Positions 18,101 to 24,736 of a stretch of DNA of 64,000 nt are shown in pieces. The DNA is from JAGSPQ01 sp038206395. Its GTDB lineage: Bacteria > Myxococcota > Myxococcia > Myxococcales > Myxococcaceae. A program made the position numbers and the translations under genes. Location of the stretch: assembly GCA_038206395.1 (NCBI GenBank), contig JBBRAX010000014.1, positions 1 to 64,000 of the forward strand, given 5' to 3'. The notes under the pieces were generated by a model that saw only the letters and a list, made by a program, of their open reading frames with translations, was not told the origin of the DNA and ran no database searches. Within the stretch, counting starts at the first letter, position 1; each line of letters starts with the position of its first letter.

Positions 18101-18443
18101 CCGTCATCGACAGGTCGTTCACGTCCCACGGCTTGGTGACGTACCGGTAGACCTGGCCCTCGTTGATCGCGGCGATGATCTCGCCCGGGTCGGTGTACGC
18201 GGTGAGCAGAATCGTCGTCACTTCGATGCCGAGCTCTCGCGCCGCGCGCGCGAGCTGAATGCCCGTCATCTCGGGCATCTTCTGATCTGTCAGCAGCAGG
18301 TCGATCGGCCGGCTCTTGAGGATCTTCAGCGCCTCGGGGCCCGAGCTTGCGCAGACGATCTCGAAGCGCTTCTCGAACATCCGGGTGAGGACTTCGAGAA
18401 CGTTTGCCTCGTCATCGACGAACAACAAAGTGGGGCGCGGCAA
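15129..18443 (-). CDS. Hybrid kinase: REC-GAF-PAS-HisKA-HATPase-REC-REC-GGDEF (degenerate)
   Basis: This 1104-residue cytoplasmic protein has the following order: receiver 1 (5-120, Asp53), GAF (about 140-295), PAS (305-415), HisKA (His430 in MVSHELRTPLTS), HATPase_c (535-645, N-box NNLLTNAVKF, G-box GTGLGLSI), receiver 2 (672-785, Asp722), receiver 3 (795-912, Asp844) and a C-terminal GGDEF domain (about 925-1090). The GGDEF signature reads AGDDF (997-1001), so cyclase activity is doubtful. In Myxococcus xanthus the hybrid kinase SgmT uses a catalytically dead GGDEF domain as a c-di-GMP receptor, a possible parallel. It heads a three-gene operon with the HAMP kinase and FecR gene. Confidence 0.9.
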   Translation of the reverse strand: MPRPTLLFVDDEANVLEVLTRMFEKRFEIVCASSGPEALKILKSRPIDLLLTDQKMPEMTGIQLARAARELGIEVTTILLTAYTDPGEIIAAINEGQVYRYVTKPWDVNDLSMTVKNAIESVELKKEKNRLLESLHKRIEALNVLYEVSRTSAGDAHSLDAIVDRLLSVVGRVLPHDVSAVVIDAGDGTNASLRIRCRSVVSEKALIHVKESVLSAHRKSAGVLLPEEKMLTRITGTTTADPAAPSGFPSALSVPLVATGRVAGTLSIFSGEATYALEDGELLDLLVNQTTDAIDHLRAAELSARRRIERMVEAMADGVLLLDEKNELVVVNPAARRFLQLGDDPAHLTPKHLAEKLGFAPWDMVRGWEYGGQKSFRDELKLFERTVALTVNPVAEESGLLRGVVVGLRDISEQKALEERKDEFVQMVSHELRTPLTSITGALDLVLNHITGEVNLKQRRFLDMARESTEKLNALVDDLLDLSKFANKKMRMSFEFTHLDEVVRRAVEKYGPAMHQKRLNVSVKSADGPVKVLVDPGRIHQVLNNLLTNAVKFTPDGGEVAIELTQAPDAPGFVSLSVSNTGDPIAEGDLERIFDRFEQARSRATRAIRGTGLGLSICRNIVEGHGGRIWAEPVLAGARFVTVLPVEPGVEKLNPVDHPDPLPTVGPRITRGTVLVVEDNPTLAWILKATLIARQFRVVIAHSGEEALAVARKLKPDVITLDIRLPDIDGLKLADIFRHDPETRHARVMVISGFHEREAAMRAGASGFLLKPIKPDTLVASVESLMAVTTRRKGSVLVIDDDAQIRAICVEVLHNLGFQADQAATLAEARQAIVDHRPDLLLLDVMLPDGDGFSFFEALKAERASSPLSVIFVSARTETTSKVRALKLGGDDYLTKPFDALELGARVESVLRRRTEEGSPSPTTMLPGSMAIEREVQRRLKAREPFAFCYLDLDNLKAYNDYYGFAKADGVVRQTADLMREIMGQHGQPGDFLGHVAGDDFVFITTNETCDVICQKAIDAFDRIIPLYYDRTDRDRGYIETDDRFGEKRRFPIMSVSVVAVMSTGQADHSDLARQAAELKKRAKAVVGSVFLRNDRDLPAIQSA

Positions 18444-18514
18444 GGTGGGTCAGAGTTTACGCGTGCCAGCAGAGGTGACCAACAACGCGGCGACGTAGGC
18501 CCAGCGCTTACAGC

Positions 18515-19654
18515 TCACTTCTGCGGCGCAGGCGCAGGCTTCCCCACCTTGTCGAGGTTCTCGCCATTGCTGATCGACAGCCGAACGAGCTCGCGCAGGA
18601 TGCGGTTGCGCTTCACGTTGCCGAGCACCTCTTTCAGATCCTCGTAGACGGTGGGGTCGTTGATCACCCCGCCCAGCGAGCCTTCGCCCGCCTTGATTTT
18701 GGTGGTGATGTCTTTGATGTCGCGGGCCGCGATGCCGAGGTCGGCGAGCATCGAGCGCGCGTCGCCATAGACGAGCTGATACACGGCGCCGTCTTTGCTG
18801 GTCTTGGCGTCGTGAATCAGGGTGGACACTTCGCTCGCTGCGTCGCCGAGGCTGTTGATCGCCTTCGCCACCTTCTGGTCGTAGATCAGCGCGTGGGCTG
18901 TGCCGTCGCCGGTACGGATGTCTTTCAAGATCGCTTCGGCGTTGCCAATCGCTGAGTCGAGGCGCGCGGCGCTCGAGCTGGCCGACGCGATCATCGCGCG
19001 AATGTCGTCGGCGGTGCGCTTGTCGTAGATGAGCGCGTGGAAGACACCCTTCCCGCCTTCGATCTCTTCCACGATGTTGCGCGCGCTCTTCACCAGCACC
19101 GCGACGTCGTTGCGGACTTCGGGCGCCGTGTAGGCCGCGACGCCTGACTTCAAATCGCGCGTGATGCCGACGGCGTTGTCGATGATTTCGCCCGTGGCCT
19201 TCAGCAAGCTCGAGATGTCGCCCGAGGTGCCAGTGGTGATCTCGCCGTTGCCGGAAATCGCTTCGGCCTCGGGCGAGCCCAGCGAGATGTCGACCGCCTT
19301 GTCGCCGAGCACGCCGCGGCCCGTCACGCGCGCCACCGAGTCGCGGCGAATGCGATCGCGGAACTGGGTCGCCACTTCCATCGTCACCATGATGCGCTTG
19401 TCGCCCAGGTCGGGCGCGAACTTGATCTTCGTCACCCGCCCCACCTGCAGCCCACCGAGCCGCACCGGCGCGTCCAGCACGAGGCCATCGACGTTCTCGA
19501 AAGCGCCGAAGTAGACGACCTGCTTGTCGAAGAGGTTTCGTTCTTTGCCGATGAGGAAGATGACGATGGCCGCCAGCAGCAGGCCGAGCCCGACGAAGAG
19601 CCCCGCCCGGATGACGATTCTGCGGTCGCGTTCTGCTGGACTCTGGGTGGCCAT
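18515..19654 (-). CDS. mlaD: MlaD-family (MCE) lipid-transport protein
   Basis: This 379-residue protein has one N-terminal membrane helix (about 12-34) followed by an MCE domain (about 45-125: VVYFGAFENVDGLVLDAPVRLGGLQVGRV, then VTGRGVLGDKAVDI). A long, mostly helical tail follows with a repeated DDIRAMIAS / ILKDIRTGDGTAHALIYD pattern. MlaD proteins form a ring in the periplasm that carries phospholipids between membranes; the long tail is closer to Mce/PqiB-like tunnels than to short E. coli MlaD. It is the last gene of the operon, nine bases after the ATPase gene. Direction of transport is not deducible. Confidence 0.9.
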   Translation of the reverse strand: MATQSPAERDRRIVIRAGLFVGLGLLLAAIVIFLIGKERNLFDKQVVYFGAFENVDGLVLDAPVRLGGLQVGRVTKIKFAPDLGDKRIMVTMEVATQFRDRIRRDSVARVTGRGVLGDKAVDISLGSPEAEAISGNGEITTGTSGDISSLLKATGEIIDNAVGITRDLKSGVAAYTAPEVRNDVAVLVKSARNIVEEIEGGKGVFHALIYDKRTADDIRAMIASASSSAARLDSAIGNAEAILKDIRTGDGTAHALIYDQKVAKAINSLGDAASEVSTLIHDAKTSKDGAVYQLVYGDARSMLADLGIAARDIKDITTKIKAGEGSLGGVINDPTVYEDLKEVLGNVKRNRILRELVRLSISNGENLDKVGKPAPAPQK

Positions 19655-19663
19655 CGATCCCCT

Positions 19664-20401
19664 TCACTTCCTCGCGTCGAAGAATGCCCGAACGTCAGGA
19701 TTCTTCGAGCTCTGCATCTGGGAAACAGTTCCCGATTCCACGATCTTCCGGCGCGCCAGCATCGCCATGCGGTCACTGACCCGAAAAGCGCTGTCCATGT
19801 CGTGCGTCACCACCACGCTGGTGGCGCCCAGCGTCTTCTTCATCGAGATGATCAGCTCGTCGATGATGCGCGTGCTGATCGGGTCGAGGCCGGTGGTCGG
19901 CTCGTCCCACAAGATCACTTCCGGATCCGTTGCGATCGCGCGCGCGAGGCCGACGCGCTTGCGCATGCCGCCCGACAGATCAGACGGCTTCATCGCCTCG
20001 ATTCCGGGCAGGTTCACCAGCTCGAGCTTCTTCGCCACGCGCTCGCGAATCTCGTCTTCCGACAGGTCGCGCATGTTCTCGCGCAGCGGGTACGCGATGT
20101 TCTCGCCGACGTTCAGGGAATCGAAGAGCGCCGAGCTCTGGAACACCATCGACACGCGCTTGCGCACGCCGCGCAGGCCTTTTTCGTTCATCTGCGTCAC
20201 GTCGTTGCCGTCGAACAGCACGGCGCCCGCGTCGGGGTAGAGCAGCCCGATGAGGCACTTGAGCAGCACGCTCTTGCCGCTGCCGGAGCCGCCGATGATC
20301 GTCAGCGTCTCGCCCTGCTGGATCTCGAGGTCCAGGCCTTCGAAGATCTTCTTCTTCCCGAACGCCTTGTAGACATCCTGGTATTCAATGAGCGTCTTCA
20401 A
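19664..20401 (-). CDS. mlaF: MlaF-family ABC transporter ATPase
   Basis: This 245-residue ABC ATPase has Walker A GGSGSGKSVLLKCL, the signature LSGGMRKRVGLARAIA and Walker B EVILWDEPTTGLDP. These are the features of the MlaF/Ttg2A group that powers phospholipid transport through MlaE. The start is a TTG at 20401 whose last two bases are shared with the mlaE stop (TTGA), which points to translational coupling; the N-terminus MKTLIEYQDVYKAFGKKKI fits the family. Confidence 0.92.
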   Translation of the reverse strand: MKTLIEYQDVYKAFGKKKIFEGLDLEIQQGETLTIIGGSGSGKSVLLKCLIGLLYPDAGAVLFDGNDVTQMNEKGLRGVRKRVSMVFQSSALFDSLNVGENIAYPLRENMRDLSEDEIRERVAKKLELVNLPGIEAMKPSDLSGGMRKRVGLARAIATDPEVILWDEPTTGLDPISTRIIDELIISMKKTLGATSVVVTHDMDSAFRVSDRMAMLARRKIVESGTVSQMQSSKNPDVRAFFDARK

Positions 20402-21273
20402 AGCGAGAGGAAGAGCTTGGTCAGGAAGAAGTCAGAAAGGCAGATCGCGACCGAAGAGATCGCGACGGTCTCGGTGGTAGCGCGGCCGACGCCTTCGGTG
20501 CCGCCGGTGACGTTGAAGCCCTTGAAGCAGCCGACGCTGCCGATCACGAAGCCGAAGATCGCGCTCTTCGCGATGCCCGACCCGAAGTCGGCCAGCGTCG
20601 CCGTCTCGACCACCGATCGGTAGAACTGCTCGAGCGGAATGTCGTACTCGCTGTAGACGACCAGCGAGCCGGCGACGAGGCCGAACACGTCGGCCAGCGC
20701 GGTAAGCACGGGCAGGACGACGGTGCAAGCGATCAACCGGGGGCCGACGAGCTTCTTGATCGGGTCGGCGCCCAGCGCCGCGATCGCGTCGAGCTGCTCG
20801 GTCACCTTCATCGAGCCGAGCTCGGCGGTGATGCCCGAGCCGATGCGGGCCCCGACGGTCAGCGCGGTGAGCACGGGGCCGAGCTCGCGGAAGAGCGTCA
20901 GCACCACGACCTTGCCGACGGTGTGCTGCACGCCGAAGCGCGCGAGGAAGTAGGCGAACTGCAGCGAGATGACGAGGCCCGCGAAGATCGCGACGAGGGT
21001 GGCGATCGACAGTGACCGCTGGCCAAGCGCGACCATCTGATACGAGAGGTCGCCGAGGCCGAAGGGCGGGCGAAAGGCGCGGGCGATCGCGCGGCCCGAC
21101 ATCACCACCATGCCCCCCATCACTTCGAAGAACTGACGGACGCGCGCGGTGAAGGGCAGCAGCGACTCGAGCTCCTGCTGCACCATGTCCCCGAACTCGG
21201 GCTGCAGCGAATGGACCTGGGTGGTCTCGCCCTGCGGTTCAGAAGGCGGGGGCGGTGGCGGGTCGGCGCTCAA
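20398..21273 (-). CDS. mlaE: MlaE-family ABC transporter permease
   Basis: This inner-membrane permease of the MlaE type is about 291 residues long. Conserved blocks are RELGPVLTALTVGARIGSGITAELGSMKVTEQ in the coupling region (about 150-180) and GGTEGVGRATTETV near the end. The start is a TTG at 21273 that overlaps the stop of the lipoprotein gene (TTGA); a longer frame reaching 21642 runs through that gene and was rejected. An ATG about 30 codons further in would remove only the Pro-rich cytoplasmic leader and is an alternative. It acts with MlaF and MlaD. Confidence 0.88.
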   Translation of the reverse strand: MSADPPPPPPSEPQGETTQVHSLQPEFGDMVQQELESLLPFTARVRQFFEVMGGMVVMSGRAIARAFRPPFGLGDLSYQMVALGQRSLSIATLVAIFAGLVISLQFAYFLARFGVQHTVGKVVVLTLFRELGPVLTALTVGARIGSGITAELGSMKVTEQLDAIAALGADPIKKLVGPRLIACTVVLPVLTALADVFGLVAGSLVVYSEYDIPLEQFYRSVVETATLADFGSGIAKSAIFGFVIGSVGCFKGFNVTGGTEGVGRATTETVAISSVAICLSDFFLTKLFLSL

Positions 21274-21785
21274 AAATGCTCCGCAGTGAACTGCGAGAGC
21301 AAACGGTCGAACTCGGGCTTGTGTTCCTGCGCGCGGCCGGGCGGCGAGACGTAGATGAAGTCGTGCACGCAGTCGTCTTTCTTCAAGACGGCGACGTCGA
21401 TCTCTACCGGCACGCCGTCGAGCTTCGCCTCGTAATTCGAGAGCATCGCCTCGCGGCCGTCGAGCAGCTGCTGCGTGCGCGACTTCAGCGTGCGCTCGGA
21501 AAAGCCGAACATCAGGTGGGTGGTGAGCACGTCGAGGCCCGGGTCGCCGTGGTCCTGGCAGGTGGCGTTCATCGAGAGCACGTGCGCGCTGCCCAGGTGG
21601 ACCCAGGCGAGATCGTTGCCCGCGAACTTCAGCTGCTGCCACTGCGACGCATCGGGAGCGGCGACCCGGTACCGAAGGCTCCCTTTCTGGAAGAAGCCTT
21701 TTTTGTTCAGGTGGCCATCACATGCGGCAAGACCGGCGCCTGCCAGCACCCACAGCACCAGCCCCGTTTTAGCGAGTCGCAGCAT
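21270..21785 (-). CDS. Lipoprotein heading the mla operon
   Basis: This is a 171-residue lipoprotein; MLRLAKTGLVLWVLAGAGLAAC is a clear signal with the lipobox LAAC. The mature part (DGHLNKKGFFQKGSLRYRVAAP, later GVPVEIDVAVLKKDDCVHDFIYVSPPG) matches no family I know; two or three cysteines could form a disulphide. I chose ATG 21785 instead of a longer frame that would cross the LexA operator. The gene is first in the mla operon and coupled to mlaE, which suggests a part in lipid transport, perhaps in the way MlaA or a periplasmic carrier would act. Confidence 0.8.
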   Translation of the reverse strand: MLRLAKTGLVLWVLAGAGLAACDGHLNKKGFFQKGSLRYRVAAPDASQWQQLKFAGNDLAWVHLGSAHVLSMNATCQDHGDPGLDVLTTHLMFGFSERTLKSRTQQLLDGREAMLSNYEAKLDGVPVEIDVAVLKKDDCVHDFIYVSPPGRAQEHKPEFDRLLSQFTAEHF

Positions 21786-21850
21786 CGGCAGCCTTCGGAT
21801 ACCAAACCCTACGCCTGACGGGGGGTTGAACGTCTTTGGCGTTCCAAAAA

Positions 21851-21894
21851 TTGACACTACCCACATGTTCAGGGAACCTGCGTTCACCTGAACG
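21851..21894 (+). promoter_or_regulatory. LexA-regulated promoter of lexA
   Basis: A perfect -35 hexamer TTGACA lies at 21851-21856. The following 17 bases, CTACCCACATGTTCAGG (21857-21873), match the M. xanthus LexA box CTRHAMRYBYGTTCAGS at 15 of 17 places and fill the spacer exactly, before a poor -10 (GAACCT). A second inverted repeat, CGTTCA-CC-TGAACG (21881-21894), follows. Binding here would block transcription of lexA and might affect the divergent mla operon. Confidence 0.65.
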
Positions 21895-21924
21895 TTTGAA
21901 CCCCTGCCCCACCCTGAGGCTGCC

Positions 21925-22590
21925 ATGGACGAGCTCACCGACCGCCAGAAAGAAATCCTGCAGTTCATCGTGCGTGGCTCTGAAGATCGCGGGTTTCCGC
22001 CGACCATTCGAGAGATTGGCGAAGAGATGGACATCCGTTCGACCAACGGCGTGAACGACCACCTCAAGGCGTTGGAGCGCAAGGGCTACCTCACCCGCGG
22101 CGAGCAGCAGAGCCGCAGCCTGGTGCCGACGAAGCGCGCGCGCATGGTGCTGGGCATGGGCAACAACAAGCGCGAGTCGGGGATGATCGAGGTCCCGCTG
22201 CTTGGCCGCGTCGCCGCCGGCGCGCCGCTGCTCGCGACCGAGAACGTCGAAGACTCGGTGCGCATCGACAGCTTCCTGCTGGGTGGCGCGGGGAAAGAGG
22301 TGTTCGCGTTGAGGGTCAAAGGCCAGTCGATGATCGACGACGGCATCTTCGACGGCGACTACCTGTTCGTTCGCAAGACGGCGTCGGCGTCACCAGGAGA
22401 GATCGTCGTCGCGCTGATCGAGGACGAGGCGACGGTGAAGCGCTACTTCCCGGAAGGCGATCGCGTCCGCTTCCAGCCCGCGAACAAAGACTTCCAGCCG
22501 ATCTACGTCCACAAGTCCGAGTTCAAGCAGACGCAGATCCTCGGCACCGTGGTCGGCGTGTACCGGAAGATGCTGGGCGGAAAAGCCTAG
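21925..22590 (+). CDS. lexA: LexA repressor
   Basis: LexA represses SOS genes and cleaves itself when stimulated by RecA filaments. This protein has 221 residues with the N-terminal winged helix (1-70: LTDRQKEILQFIV, then FPPTIREIGEEM and STNGVNDHLKALERKGYL). Cleavage should fall between Ala98 and Gly99 (RVAAGAP). The catalytic dyad is Ser135 (GQSMIDDGI) and Lys172 (ATVKRYF). All key residues are present. It is divergent from the mla operon and has its own LexA box upstream. The end overlaps that of the convergent TPR gene by four bases. Confidence 0.97.
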   Translation: MDELTDRQKEILQFIVRGSEDRGFPPTIREIGEEMDIRSTNGVNDHLKALERKGYLTRGEQQSRSLVPTKRARMVLGMGNNKRESGMIEVPLLGRVAAGAPLLATENVEDSVRIDSFLLGGAGKEVFALRVKGQSMIDDGIFDGDYLFVRKTASASPGEIVVALIEDEATVKRYFPEGDRVRFQPANKDFQPIYVHKSEFKQTQILGTVVGVYRKMLGGKA

Positions 22591-23714
22591 GGGCAGCGCT
22601 TCACGCCGCCGTCCAGCACGCGATCGCAGGCGGTCTTCACGGCCGCCTTGTCGCCGACGTCCTTCGCAAGCCTCGCGACTTTCAGCTGCAGCGCCCCGTC
22701 GCCCTGCTGATCTTCCTCGTCCGCAAACCCCTTCAGCAGCGCCAGCGCGTCGGGCTTGCGGCCCACTGAGGCGAGCAGGTCGGCGATGTCGATCAGCTCG
22801 CGCGGCTCTTCGCCCGACGCCTTCGTCAGCGCGAGATCGAGCTCCGCCTTCAGGCACGCCGCGTCCTTTCGCGCCCGGCAGATGCGGGCCAGCGAGGCGT
22901 GGACGACGCCGCGATCCTTGATCCGCAGCGACTCCCGAAACGCGGCCTCGGCGTCGGCCGGCTTGTCGAGGCGCATCTGCAGCTCGCCGACGAGTTCCCA
23001 AAGTGCGGGATCATTGGGAGTGCCCTTCGCGGCCATCGTGTACGCCTCGACGGCCTCGGGCAACTGGGCCGCCGCGACCAGGCGATCGCCGAGCTCGTTG
23101 TACAGCTCGGGCGAGTGCACGCCCTTCTTCACCGATTCTTCCAGCAGCTTCAGCGCGTCGGGCTCGCGGTTCCCCTTCGTCAGCTCTTCGACTGCGCGCA
23201 TCACCAGCGCCGGCTTCACCGTGTCGGGCGCCGCTTCCGACGCGCCGAGAAAGTGCTTCACCGCTTCGTCGAGCTTCCCTTCTTTCAGATCCATCTCGGC
23301 CACCGACTCGAGCGCGTTGAAGTCGCGAGGGTTGAGCTCGAGCGCCTTCGTCAGCGCTTCCTTCGCTTCCGTGGGGTTGCCTTTGAGCGAGTGGATGAAG
23401 CCGATGCGGCTCCAGGTGGTCGCCCGCTTCGGCTCGAGCTTGACCGCTTCGTCGAAGCTCTTCAGCGCATCGTCGAGCTTCACCTCGGCAAGGTAGACCT
23501 CGCCTTCGGCGGCTGGCAGCCGGGGATCCTTCGGGTTCAGCTTCTTCACTTCGGCGTAATGATCATGCGCCTGCTTGAAGTCGCCCTTCATGTAGGCGGC
23601 GGTTCCCGCGAGGTAGAGCCCGTCGGCCTGCGCCTTCGGGTCAGGCCCCTGTTCTTCCTTCGAGGGGCAAGCGGTCAACCAGAGCAGCGCGGCGGCGACA
23701 GGCAGATGGCGCAT
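22587..23714 (-). CDS. TPR-repeat lipoprotein
   Basis: This 375-residue lipoprotein has signal MRHLPVAAALLWLTAC followed by tandem tetratricopeptide repeats over nearly the whole length. Examples are LYLAGTAAYMKGDFKQAHDHYAEVKKL and ATTWSRIGFIHSLKGNPTEAKEALTKALEL. TPR lipoproteins usually act as scaffolds in envelope assemblies; PilF/Tgl, for example, helps assemble the type IV pilus secretin. It is the last gene of a seven-gene minus-strand cluster, 20 bases after the barrel-like protein gene. Specific partner unknown. Confidence 0.85.
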   Translation of the reverse strand: MRHLPVAAALLWLTACPSKEEQGPDPKAQADGLYLAGTAAYMKGDFKQAHDHYAEVKKLNPKDPRLPAAEGEVYLAEVKLDDALKSFDEAVKLEPKRATTWSRIGFIHSLKGNPTEAKEALTKALELNPRDFNALESVAEMDLKEGKLDEAVKHFLGASEAAPDTVKPALVMRAVEELTKGNREPDALKLLEESVKKGVHSPELYNELGDRLVAAAQLPEAVEAYTMAAKGTPNDPALWELVGELQMRLDKPADAEAAFRESLRIKDRGVVHASLARICRARKDAACLKAELDLALTKASGEEPRELIDIADLLASVGRKPDALALLKGFADEEDQQGDGALQLKVARLAKDVGDKAAVKTACDRVLDGGVKRCP

Positions 23715-23734
23715 TTTGTAGGAAGTCCCTGTTT

Positions 23735-24724
23735 CTAGAAGCGGTAGTTGATGCCCAGCGACACGCCAAAGTTCAAGCCCGTGAGTGCGCTCGTCTTCTC
23801 GGCCACACCGTACGCGAGGCCCAGCACATCCATCGAGACCTCCATGCTGGCGCTGACGTGCTGGGTGACGAGGTACAGCGCCCCGACGTTGAAGATCAGG
23901 CTGAGACGCGTCTTCCCCTGCGCGGCGTTGATCGTGCTGATCACGCCCACACCTCCGCCCACCGTGGGCTGGAGGTTCTTGTCGGATCTGAAGTGGTAGC
24001 GCACGCCCAGCAGGCCCGGGGTGAGGCCGACGCTGGTCTGAATCGTCTGATCGAAGGCGACGCCGAAGCCAATCTGCAGGAAGACGAGCCAGGCGTACGA
24101 GACGCGAAAGCCGAGCTCGAGCTCACCGACGGGCGCCAGCCGGAACAGGCTCGTCAGTAGCGTGGTGCCGAGCTTCAGCCCCAGGTTGAAGCCCAGCGCG
24201 TCGACGCGATCGGCCAGCTTGAGCTCGACCTTCGGGGGCACCCCGAATGGCGCCAGCAGCTCGTCGGCGATCTCGTTCATCGCCTGCATCAGCAGCCCGG
24301 CATCGGTCACCTCGCGCTGCGACTTGATCCGCACTTCCGACTTCTGGTGATCGAACACCGACGCGCTGATCAGGTAGCGATCGTCGAAGAGGTCGATGCG
24401 CCCGTTGACGATGAACCGCGCGCCCGAGGCGATCGCCAGCCCGTTGGCACAGGCGCCATCCAGCCCACAGCCCGGAGGCGTCGCAAGGTGTTCCGGCAGA
24501 TCTCTTTCCTGGACGAGGTTCAGCTGTGCTTCGTTCATCCGGTCGACCGTCACCTGGGTCAGCGGCTGCGCCTGCTTCTTCGCGGCACTGTTCGCTTCGA
24601 AGGCGCGAACCAGGAACTTCTCGCCCAGGTTCAGCTTCGGCGTCAGCGGAGGCGGCTCGGCGTCGACGCCCGCGCGCGCCATGGGCGCGAGCAGCAAAAC
24701 CAGCAGACACCCGGCCCGGAACAT
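23735..24724 (-). CDS. Secreted protein with TolB-N-like and beta-barrel-like regions
   Basis: This protein has 329 residues and a signal peptide (MFRAGCLLVLLLAPMARA). Residues about 80-160 (CGLDGACANGLAIASGARFIVNGRIDLFDDRYLISASVFD) follow the pattern of a periplasmic TolB-N-like domain that is common in myxobacterial proteins. From about 175 to the end there are alternating hydrophobic strands and a terminal NYRF, as in outer membrane beta-barrels (FNLGLKLG, LELGFRVSYAWLVFLQIGFGVAF). ATG 24724 gives the signal peptide directly; an upstream TTG adds two residues. It lies 12 bases after the ATPase gene, so it may be part of the same secretion or surface apparatus. No family name assigned. Confidence 0.7.
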   Translation of the reverse strand: MFRAGCLLVLLLAPMARAGVDAEPPPLTPKLNLGEKFLVRAFEANSAAKKQAQPLTQVTVDRMNEAQLNLVQERDLPEHLATPPGCGLDGACANGLAIASGARFIVNGRIDLFDDRYLISASVFDHQKSEVRIKSQREVTDAGLLMQAMNEIADELLAPFGVPPKVELKLADRVDALGFNLGLKLGTTLLTSLFRLAPVGELELGFRVSYAWLVFLQIGFGVAFDQTIQTSVGLTPGLLGVRYHFRSDKNLQPTVGGGVGVISTINAAQGKTRLSLIFNVGALYLVTQHVSASMEVSMDVLGLAYGVAEKTSALTGLNFGVSLGINYRF

Positions 24725-24736
24725 TGCCAAAGCAAC

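Noticed and set aside
16179..18647. 822-codon open frame on the plus strand
   Set aside because: It is the antisense of the hybrid kinase, whose domains are unmistakable on the minus strand; composition is Arg/His/Asp/Gln-rich noise.
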